From Planctomycetota bacterium (GTDB taxonomy: Bacteria; Planctomycetota; UBA1135; GCA-002686595): a DNA stretch of 8,035 nt. Under the pieces are notes generated by a model. That model had not been told where the DNA came from. It was given only the letters and a program-made list of their open reading frames with translations, and did no database searches. Of the stretch, positions 1 through 5,587 are shown piece after piece. The translations under genes were made by a program, and so were the position numbers. Position 1 is the first letter of the stretch, and every line of letters starts with the position of its first letter. The stretch spans positions 1 to 8,035 of the forward strand of contig JAQBVH010000113.1 in assembly GCA_027623615.1 (NCBI GenBank). The letters run 5' to 3'.

Positions 1-579
1 GGCGCGTGGACCCGGGCCGCCCGCCTCGTCCCGAGCGACATCGACGACTACGTCGGGCTCGGCCGAAGGCTCGCCGCGGATGGCCATCGGTTGCTCGTCG
101 GCTGCCACCACGGGGAGGTCAACGATGTGAAGATGGGGGCCGGCTACGTCTATCACCTCCCCATCGGTGATGCTGGCTGCGCGGGGGAGCCCAACTCGGC
201 GGGGGCCGGCGCCACCCTCTCCGCGCAAGGCAGTCCAAGGGCGGGCGACCGTGCGTTGCGACTGGAATCCGCGGGCTTGCCCGCCGGTCGCAGCACGACC
301 TTCATGGCATCCAAGAGCCCCGGCAGTACCCCGTTCTTCTCGGGCGGCCAGGGCACACTCTGCCTCGGGTCGCCGTTCGGGAGGCTGAACGCCGACCCGA
401 TCTTCAGCGACGCGTCAGGGCGCGCTGTCCTGGACGTGCGCACGGACGCCATCTCACTCGGCGGAGCGTTGATCTCGATCCAGCCGGGCGAGACGTGGTA
501 CTTCCAGGCCTTCTACGACGACGACAACCCGGGCCCGACGACGAACCTGTCGGCCTCGCTCGTCGTTCTCTTCGAATAG
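1..579 (+). CDS. FG-GAP repeat secreted protein with planctomycete-type C-terminal module (5' end missing)
   Basis: The frame is open from the first base, so this is the last 192 residues of a longer protein ending at TAG 577-579. Window residues 1-53 contain the end of an FG-GAP (integrin-type beta-propeller) blade: GLGRRLAADGHRLLVG followed by GAGYVYHL, the usual pattern of a phenylalanine/glycine turn, a DG loop and a closing strand. From Cys60 to the end lies a module of about 133 residues with PNSAG, LCLG (Cys121), FGRL, GETWYFQAFY (from about residue 163) and NPGPTTNLSAS. I recognise this arrangement from the C-termini of many secreted planctomycete proteins. Cys60 and Cys121 could form a disulfide. 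A role as an extracellular or cell-surface protein is inferred; no enzymatic site is visible. The broken gene at 4992 is a relative. The identity of the FG-GAP part is fairly sure; its role is unknown. Confidence 0.82.
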   Translation, partial: GAWTRAARLVPSDIDDYVGLGRRLAADGHRLLVGCHHGEVNDVKMGAGYVYHLPIGDAGCAGEPNSAGAGATLSAQGSPRAGDRALRLESAGLPAGRSTTFMASKSPGSTPFFSGGQGTLCLGSPFGRLNADPIFSDASGRAVLDVRTDAISLGGALISIQPGETWYFQAFYDDDNPGPTTNLSASLVVLFE

Positions 580-722
580 TTCGGCCTCGGGAGAGTCGGC
601 GCGCTCTGTCGGCAGGCGACCACGCGCGAGCCGACCTTGGCGTCGGTGTCGGCGGTGACGAGCGCGTGGCCGCCCCCGGCGAGTAGCTTGTAGGAGACTC
701 CGCGCCTGCGGTTCGTCCTCCC

Positions 723-734
723 GCGACCGGTCGC
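723..734. repeat. 12-bp perfect palindrome between convergent genes
   Basis: GCGACCGGTCGC is a perfect palindrome abutting the stop codon of the minus-strand gene that ends at 735. It has no loop and no following T-run, so it is not a normal intrinsic terminator. In this G+C-rich DNA it may be chance. Confidence 0.25.
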
Positions 735-2111
735 CTAGCGCACGATGCGCAGGTCGATGTCCAGGACGGCGGTGTCGTCCTGGATCACGATGTCGAGCAT
801 GCCGTCCTCGAGGTCCTCGAGGAGGCTGAGCATCCCTTCCGTGGTGGGCAGCCGAGCCAGGTCGAGGTGCACGGTCGCGCGTGACCCACCACTCCAGTTG
901 CCGACTCCCGGGAGGTCCGTGATCGCACGGCTCCAGCGAAAGGCCTTGCCGGGGGCCGGCTCGTACTCGAGGTAGAGCCCGTCGTTGGTGCTCATGCCGC
1001 TGATCGATTTTACGCGCAGCGTCAGGCTCGCCGCCTTCACGGGACCCGCGCCGAAGCGCAGGGTCTGCAGGAAGTGGGCGTCCCAGCGCTGCGCGTCGTA
1101 CGTCATCGTCTTGCGGTCACCGATGTAGGTGGCGAGGCCGCGACCGACGTCGTAGGTCGGCAGGTCGGTGGGGGGGAGCTGGCCTTCCACCTCCTGTGCC
1201 CAAGCGTCGGGCCAGACCTGGAGCAGCACTTCGTGCTCGTAGCGCTCCCCGGCCTCCGGCACCGTGAGGGTCACCGCGCGCCGTTCACCGTCGAGCGCTG
1301 TGACGACCGCCTGCCAGGTTCCCGCGCCGAGGCGCCATTCAATCTGACCACGGCGTAGTGAGCTGGGCTCCGTGCCCTGCTTGGGGGCCCGAGTCCCGTT
1401 CGGTTGGCCGACCAGGGAGAGGCTCACGTCCTCCACGATCAGCGGGCTGCGATCCTGGCTCGATCGGACCTGGAGGATGACGTCGCTGGTCAGTTCGCGC
1501 GGATCGGGGAGGCCCAGCTCATGCCAGGTCTCACCCGCCTCGAACTTCTTCTTGAAGCGAGGCCCCCAGGCGAACTCCGCTCCCCAGGTGAGGGAGCCCG
1601 GCTCGGTGATGGGGCAGTTCGGAAAGAGGAAGTGCCCGAGTTCGTCGCTGACCTGCGCGAACTCGCTCGTCATGTTGCCTCCCCCTCCCCGACCTCCGAA
1701 ATCGATGAACAGGTCAATGTCCTCGATGTCATGGAGGTTCAAGGTCGAAGGCAGGACGGCCTGCTGTAGCCAGACGCGCATCCCGGGGACCGGGCGGCCG
1801 AGGTGATCGACGACGATTCCGGTCACGCACGGGGCCTGCGCGTCGTCGGCCGGAGCATCGGCGTCCTTGGTCGGGCCAGCCGCAACGCGTTGATCGTCGT
1901 TGCCCATTGGTTCGGCGGCGGCGAGGGAGGGCGCGGTCGTCTCCCTGTCCGACTCGCCCGGAATAAGATCCGCTGGCGCGACCGCGACCTCACGCTTCTC
2001 TTGCGAGCTTGCGAACACACCCGCGAGTCCACCGCTGCCCCACAGCACGCTGAGGGCAAGCAGGGCCAGGACGACAAGTCCGGCGAGGAGGGTCAGGGGA
2101 CGAGTGCTCAC
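735..2111 (-). CDS. Envelope-anchored protein with carboxypeptidase regulatory-like domain
   Basis: 458 residues, starting at GTG 2111 with AGGA about 7 bases upstream. Residues 6-24 form a hydrophobic helix (signal anchor or signal peptide) followed by a low-complexity Ala/Asp/Glu-rich linker to about residue 92. Residues 95-165 resemble a carboxypeptidase regulatory-like (transthyretin/Ig-type) fold: VTGIVVDHLGRPVPGMRVWL opens it and SDELGHFLFPNC closes it, with a Gly-rich insert (GGRGGGGN) near residue 139. Residues 205-300 look like further beta-sandwich. Residues 360-456 form a C-terminal beta-rich domain (SLTLRVKSISG, NDGLYLEYEP, LDIVIQDDTAVLDIDLRI) that resembles a jelly-roll or carbohydrate-binding-like fold, but I cannot name it. 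No catalytic motif is seen. It lies 146 bp downstream of the membrane coiled-coil pair, behind two hairpins, so it may be transcribed separately. The domain call is by pattern; the function is unknown. Confidence 0.8.
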   Translation of the reverse strand: MSTRPLTLLAGLVVLALLALSVLWGSGGLAGVFASSQEKREVAVAPADLIPGESDRETTAPSLAAAEPMGNDDQRVAAGPTKDADAPADDAQAPCVTGIVVDHLGRPVPGMRVWLQQAVLPSTLNLHDIEDIDLFIDFGGRGGGGNMTSEFAQVSDELGHFLFPNCPITEPGSLTWGAEFAWGPRFKKKFEAGETWHELGLPDPRELTSDVILQVRSSQDRSPLIVEDVSLSLVGQPNGTRAPKQGTEPSSLRRGQIEWRLGAGTWQAVVTALDGERRAVTLTVPEAGERYEHEVLLQVWPDAWAQEVEGQLPPTDLPTYDVGRGLATYIGDRKTMTYDAQRWDAHFLQTLRFGAGPVKAASLTLRVKSISGMSTNDGLYLEYEPAPGKAFRWSRAITDLPGVGNWSGGSRATVHLDLARLPTTEGMLSLLEDLEDGMLDIVIQDDTAVLDIDLRIVR

Positions 2112-2130
2112 GCTCTCGTCCTAACCGCAT

Positions 2131-2183
2131 GGCCCGGCGCGGTCTTGCACAATTCTCAGGATAGGTTCGGACCGCGCCGGCCC
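2131..2183. promoter_or_regulatory. Long inverted repeat just upstream of the GTG start at 2111
   Basis: The arms 2131-2144 (GGCCCGGCGCGGTC) and 2170-2183 (GACCGCGCCGGCCC) are complementary at 13 of 14 positions around a 25-base loop. The inner arm edge is 33 bases and the near arm edge 19 bases upstream of the GTG start at 2111, within its 5' leader or promoter. The A/T-rich loop could hold a promoter element or a protein site. An operator, a leader hairpin or the terminator of the upstream operon are all possible. No T-run follows on either strand. Confidence 0.45.
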
Positions 2184-2191
2184 GAACTCTG

Positions 2192-2242
2192 GGCCAAAGC
2201 GCGCGGCGCGATCCGTCCTGAGACGAATCGCGCCGCTTGGCC
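2192..2242 (-). terminator. Candidate terminator hairpin after the membrane coiled-coil operon
   Basis: The inverted repeat 2203-2212 / 2227-2236 (GCGGCGCGAT / ATCGCGCCGC) is perfect over 10 bp. A further 3-bp inner pairing (CGT/ACG) leaves a 6-base loop, and an outer pairing GGCCAA / TTGGCC (2192-2197 / 2237-2242) sits across a 5-base bulge. It begins 15 bases past the stop codon of the 2258-3037 gene. Read on the minus strand it is followed by a short CTTTGG rather than a true U-tract, so termination by this hairpin alone is uncertain. Confidence 0.5.
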
Positions 2243-2257
2243 TGAGCGAGAAGGAGG

Positions 2258-3037
2258 CTACTTGCCGTCCTGCCCGATGCTGTCGAAAAGCTCCTGCAGA
2301 CCCTGCTGCTGCATGGCTTCCTCGATCAAGCTGAGGTCCTCTTCGGTGGGCATGTCACCCGCCTCGAGACCGAGCAACCGCTCGAGTTCGTCCTGCTCGC
2401 TGTCGGACTCTTCCTTCTCGAGTTCGGCCTTCGCACTCGCGATCAAGGCCTGCAGCTTGTTCAAGCGATCGTTCGCGATGTCGATGAGGCCAGCGACCTC
2501 CTTGAGGCGCTTCAACGCGGAGACTGCGCCCGCGTCAGCCTGCAACGAGGCGAAGTCGGCGTGGCCCTTGGTCTGGAGTTCGGCGGTCAGTTCGAGGCGC
2601 TCGCCCTCCCACGTCTTGGTGGCTTCGATCAGCTTGTCCTCGTCCTTCTCCCACTCCTCGACCTGGGTCTCGAGCTGCTGACGCGGAGCTTCCTTGATGC
2701 CGGTCACCAGATCCTGGACGACCGGGCCTGCCAGCACGATGCCGAGCACGAGACCGATCACGCCGAGGAACAGGCGTGCGCCGTGCGGCTTGGTCAGGGC
2801 ACCGATGGCCGGAGTGGCCAGGAAGATGCCCATCCCGAGGCGGAAGCCCGGCCAGTAGCCGCCGACCCACCTCTGAGCCGCGAGGCTCCAGAGAAGGCAA
2901 GCGAGGAACAAGAAGCCGCAGCCGAGGCCAGCCTTGCTGCCCGGCTTGTCGGGGTCCTTGTCCTGCGTGACGACACGCAGGGCGTAGAGCATCAAGAGGA
3001 CCGCTGCGGCGGTGAGGGCCCAGGAGAGCGCTTGCAT
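2258..3037 (-). CDS. Multi-pass membrane protein with C-terminal coiled coil, function unknown
   Basis: 259 residues from ATG 3037, with a strong GGAAGG ribosome site at 3045-3050, 7 bases upstream and inside the end of the preceding gene. Four hydrophobic segments are visible at about residues 5-22, 37-54, 65-81 and 88-106, with the Lys/Asp-rich stretch QDKDPDKPGSK between the first two. Residues 115-215 are highly charged and heptad-like (QLETQVEEWEKDEDK, ERLELTAELQ, RLNKLQALIASAKAELEKEE), predicting a long coiled coil; an acidic tail follows (DMPTEEDLSLIEEAMQQQ). No enzyme motif is seen and I do not recognise the family. The gene starts 3 bp after the stop of the 3041-3820 gene, so the two are almost certainly co-translated and may act as one membrane complex (inference). 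Confidence 0.82.
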   Translation of the reverse strand: MQALSWALTAAAVLLMLYALRVVTQDKDPDKPGSKAGLGCGFLFLACLLWSLAAQRWVGGYWPGFRLGMGIFLATPAIGALTKPHGARLFLGVIGLVLGIVLAGPVVQDLVTGIKEAPRQQLETQVEEWEKDEDKLIEATKTWEGERLELTAELQTKGHADFASLQADAGAVSALKRLKEVAGLIDIANDRLNKLQALIASAKAELEKEESDSEQDELERLLGLEAGDMPTEEDLSLIEEAMQQQGLQELFDSIGQDGK

Positions 3038-3040
3038 CGA

Positions 3041-3820
3041 TCAGCCTTCCAGGAACTTCAGGGCGTCGGCGAAGCCACTCTCGGCCTTGGGGTCGACCGC
3101 CGCCTCACCCTTCTCCATGGCGTCGATCAGGTCGTCGAGGGAGCGGACGGGATCGCTGTCGACCTCGTCGAGCTCTGCGTTCTCTTCCAGCAGGCCGTAG
3201 ACGTCGGACATCAGCGACTCGACGCCGTCCGTCAGCTGCTTGAGCTTCACGAACTCGAGCTTGGTCTCGAGCTCGGTGATCCGCCCCTGGATCTCGGTGG
3301 TGCGCGTCGAGATCTCGATGGACTTCTGGTCCACGGCCTCGAGCAGCTTGCCGAGGTTCTCGACGTTCTCCTCGTGGGTCCGCTTCTGCGCCAGCAACAG
3401 CTGAACCTGGTTCAGGAACTCGTTGCGGTCGTACTGGGTGGGCTGGCCCCCGTCCATGACAGCGAAGGCGATCGGGTAGCCGGCGCCGCCCTCGGCCGTG
3501 GCGTAGGCCGTGTTCATGCGCTCCAGGAGGCCCGCGGCGACCATGGCCTTCTTGTCGGAGGAGTCGCGCTGCTCCTCAGCCCGCTTGCCCGCCGCCGCGA
3601 GGCTCAGCTTCGCCTCCTTGAACTTGCCCTGGTCGCCCTTCAGCTTGTCGATGGCGAAGTTCATGAACCCCTGCGGGTCCTCCTTGCGGGCCTTCTCGGT
3701 CCATGCGCCGAGGTCCGCCAGGCGGTCGCGCACCGAGCTGCGCACGCCGGGAGAGAACTGCCACACGACGATGCCGCCGATGACGAGGAGGATGGGGAGG
3801 ACGATCTTGAGCGGGTTCAT
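3041..3820 (-). CDS. Single-pass membrane-anchored coiled-coil protein, function unknown
   Basis: 259 residues from ATG 3820. The frame is open to an earlier ATG at 3880, but those 20 residues (RARTWRNARS...) do not look like a protein start, whereas MNPLKIVLPILLVIGGIVVW gives a classic membrane anchor at residues 5-21. The rest is soluble: SSVRDRLADLGAWTEKARKE, a helical region to about residue 108, the short Gly-rich break GGAGYPIAFAVMDGGQ (111-126), a long coiled coil at about 133-215 (NVENLGKLLEAVDQKS, TTEIQGRITELETKLEFVK), and an acidic tail with repeated Asp/Glu. No catalytic motif is seen. It is first in a two-gene operon with the multi-pass coiled-coil protein. The two proteins happen to have the same length and share a plan of membrane anchor plus coiled coil plus acidic tail, but no obvious sequence identity. 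A scaffold or envelope structural role is only a guess. Confidence 0.82.
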   Translation of the reverse strand: MNPLKIVLPILLVIGGIVVWQFSPGVRSSVRDRLADLGAWTEKARKEDPQGFMNFAIDKLKGDQGKFKEAKLSLAAAGKRAEEQRDSSDKKAMVAAGLLERMNTAYATAEGGAGYPIAFAVMDGGQPTQYDRNEFLNQVQLLLAQKRTHEENVENLGKLLEAVDQKSIEISTRTTEIQGRITELETKLEFVKLKQLTDGVESLMSDVYGLLEENAELDEVDSDPVRSLDDLIDAMEKGEAAVDPKAESGFADALKFLEG

Positions 3821-3854
3821 GGCTGTCTTCGCGGGTGGGCCGGGGTCGGAGCGG

Positions 3855-3884
3855 GCATTACGCCAGGTTCTGGCGCGCATTCAA
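3855..3884 (-). promoter_or_regulatory. Candidate promoter with palindrome in the spacer, upstream of the coiled-coil operon
   Basis: On the minus strand, TTGAAT (3884-3879) resembles a -35 box. CGTAAT (3862-3857, 16-base spacer) or TAATGC (18-base spacer) could serve as -10. The spacer contains the perfect inverted repeat CGCCAG-AAC-CTGGCG (3875-3861). The site lies about 40-65 bases upstream of ATG 3820. Box matches are weak, so the promoter call is tentative; the palindrome itself is certain. Confidence 0.3.
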
Positions 3885-3970
3885 GCCGGCCCGCAAAAGC
3901 GGCTTCCGGGGTTCACTACACGGCCCAGAGCCGCATCTCACAGGCGACCTTCATCCTGGCGCGAGGGCGC

Positions 3971-4864
3971 TCAGGCCTCGAGGGCGGCGGTCATGCGGGT
4001 CAGGATCTCGGCCATGCGCTCGAGGCCGCCGCCGCCGACCTCGGCGCTGGCCCAGCCCTCGTACCCGACCTCGTCCAGGGCCTTCATTACCCGGGGCCAG
4101 CCGCAATCGCCGTCCCCGATCTCGACCTGGAAGCCCTTCCAGAGGCCCTCGTCGTTCTGCTTCTTGCGGCTGTACTCCTTCACGTCGAGCTTGAGGATGC
4201 GCTTGCCCAGGGCCTGCACCCAGTGCTCCGGCCACGCGAAGCGGACCAGGTTGCCGACGTCGAGGAACCAGCCGCACTGGGGCCCGAGCTCGTCGCAGTA
4301 GCGGGCGGCCTCGAGGGGCGAGAGGAGGAAGTTGTTCCACACGTTCTCGAAGGCGATCTTCACCCCGAGCTCCTCGGCCAGGGGCAGCACCTTGCGGATC
4401 TCGGTCTGGCTGCGCTCGTAGACCAGGTGGTAGGGCAGGTGCTCATTGACGACCCCCGGCACCAGGAGCACGGTGGTGCCGCCGTAGGCCGCGCAGTCGC
4501 GCAGGGCAGTCTCGAGACCCTGCACGCCGCGGGCGCGCACGTCCGCGCTCGGATCACCGAGCGTGTGCTGCCAATGCACCGAGTCGACCACACCGGGAAT
4601 CTCGATGCCGGTGGCTGCCTTGGCGTCGAGCACCGCCTGGGTCTCGAACCCGTTGGGGCTGTCCATCTCGACTCCGTCGAAGCCGACCTGCTTGGCCGCT
4701 GCGAACTTCTCCAGCAGCGTCGATCCGACGCCGATCATGCCGTACTTCAGGGCCTTCTTGATCGCGCGGCGAGGACGCGGGGAGGGGCGGGGGAGGGCGG
4801 CGGCGGAGGCGGCCAGGCCAGCTCCGATTCCGGTTTCCTTGAGCAGCGTGCGGCGGTTCAACAT
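3971..4864 (-). CDS. Tat-exported sugar phosphate isomerase/epimerase-like TIM barrel protein
   Basis: 297 residues from ATG 4864. The frame stays open upstream to 5482, but only this start gives a signal sequence: NRRTLLKETG (residues 3-12), a twin-arginine motif, then a hydrophobic Ala-rich stretch to about residue 24. The mature part is an AP-endonuclease-2/xylose-isomerase-like TIM barrel (COG1082 type): KYGMIGVG, FDGVEMDSP, GVVDSVHWQH, IAFENVWNNFLLSP, GWFLDVGNLVRFAWPEHW, RILKLDVKE, and WASAEVGGGG near the end. Likely metal-site acids are Glu173, Asp202 and Glu275, with His98 nearby. The DxGH motif common in relatives reads DVGN here. Such proteins isomerise or epimerise sugars or related substrates in a metal-dependent way; the substrate is unknown. 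Length fits the family. The gene is divergent from the FG-GAP pseudogene (127 bp) and 150 bp upstream of the coiled-coil operon on the same strand. Confidence 0.88.
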   Translation of the reverse strand: MLNRRTLLKETGIGAGLAASAAALPRPSPRPRRAIKKALKYGMIGVGSTLLEKFAAAKQVGFDGVEMDSPNGFETQAVLDAKAATGIEIPGVVDSVHWQHTLGDPSADVRARGVQGLETALRDCAAYGGTTVLLVPGVVNEHLPYHLVYERSQTEIRKVLPLAEELGVKIAFENVWNNFLLSPLEAARYCDELGPQCGWFLDVGNLVRFAWPEHWVQALGKRILKLDVKEYSRKKQNDEGLWKGFQVEIGDGDCGWPRVMKALDEVGYEGWASAEVGGGGLERMAEILTRMTAALEA

Positions 4865-4978
4865 GGCCCCAGAATAGCGCTGGAGCGCGTGGGGAGGTTT
4901 CTCGGTTCGCACCTCATCCGGCATGCCCCGCCGGTGGCCGGCAGGCGTAGCTCGGATCCAACTCGCAACCCCTGCCAC

Positions 4979-4991
4979 GGAGGCAATTCCC
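4979..4991 (+). promoter_or_regulatory. Ribosome binding site fixing the start of the broken FG-GAP gene
   Basis: GGAGG at 4979-4983 lies 8 bases before ATG 4992. It selects that start over the in-frame ATG at 4923 and shows that translation signals of the pseudogene are intact. Confidence 0.55.
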
Positions 4992-5549
4992 ATGCGCATC
5001 GCGCTCGCACTCATGCTCTCGTCGGGCCTCGCCCAGGCCCAGAACGCTCGCGTCCAGGTCCAGAACCTCGAGCACCCGGCTGGACCAATGGACTGGAACA
5101 CGTTCGGCGCGGGGGCAGCCATCAGCGGCGATCGCGCCGGATCGGCACCTCGGCCGGCCAGCAGGACGTGGTCACCTACCGCTGGTTGAACGACCAGTGG
5201 GAGGTCGAGGCCACGCTCCCGACGCCGGTTGGCGAACCGAACGCCTTCGGGGCGGCGATCGCCATGGACGGGGATGTCCTGGCCGTCGGCGCGCCCCATG
5301 CGGATCTGGTCGGGGGCGCGAGCGGCGCGGTGATCATCTGCCGCTTCGCGGCGGGCGTCTGGAACCAGGAGGCGATCCTCACGGCGCACGATCCCGGTCA
5401 AGGGGATCACTTCGGGCCTCGACCTCGACGGGGAGCGCGTGATCGTCGGCGAGCTGCCGGGTGGCGAGAGCGACTGGGGCAAGTCCCACCGCGGCGAGGC
5501 GCACGTGTTCGAGTGGTTCGCGGGGCGCTGGAACCACGTCGCCCAGTAG
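4992..5549 (+). pseudogene. FG-GAP repeat secreted protein, frameshifted and truncated
   Basis: ATG 4992 opens a signal peptide (MRIALALMLSSGLAQAQ) followed by three FG-GAP blades of roughly 50 residues each, spread over two frames. Blade 1 begins FGAGAAISGDRA in frame 3. At about 5139-5140 the reading passes to frame 2 (IGTSAGQQDVVTYRW), where codon spacing is one base short. Blade 2 (FGAAIAMDGDVLAVGAPHAD, closing GAVIICRF) is in frame 2. At about 5414 the reading returns to frame 3 (GLDLDGERVIVGELPGGE), best explained by 5 lost bases when aligned to the other blades. The frame then stops at TAG 5547-5549 after RWNHVAQ. The uninterrupted ribosome product would end at TGA 5187-5189, about 65 residues. 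The C-terminal module found in the relative at 1-579 is absent. Assembly error could explain one indel but less easily two plus the missing tail. Confidence 0.75.
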
Positions 5550-5587
5550 ATCAGTGACCACCAGCCGATCCCCCTCGACCGTGACGC

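Noticed and set aside
1803..2681. A 292-codon plus-strand frame across the intergenic hairpins
   Set aside because: It is antisense to two minus-strand genes at both ends, and its C-terminal part is Ser-rich low-complexity sequence mirroring the coiled coil.
3883..3905. Possible terminator for the TIM-barrel gene (AAGCCG...CGGCTT with CCGC-AAAA-GCGG inside)
   Set aside because: The pairings compete with each other, each stem is only 4-6 bp, and no T-run follows on the minus strand.
4930..4942. Short hairpin GCCGG-TGG-CCGGC in the 4865-4991 intergenic region
   Set aside because: A 5-bp G+C stem is common by chance at this base composition and nothing nearby supports a role.
4865..5482. N-terminal extension of the TIM-barrel gene back to 5482
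   Set aside because: The extra 206 residues are antisense to the FG-GAP pseudogene and would bury the clear twin-arginine signal at ATG 4864.
2561..5557. A 998-codon open frame on the plus strand
   Set aside because: It runs antisense through three well-supported minus-strand genes and only its last part matches the FG-GAP pseudogene. Its composition (Leu, Gly, Glu, Val-rich, no domains) is typical of the mirror frame of G+C-rich genes.
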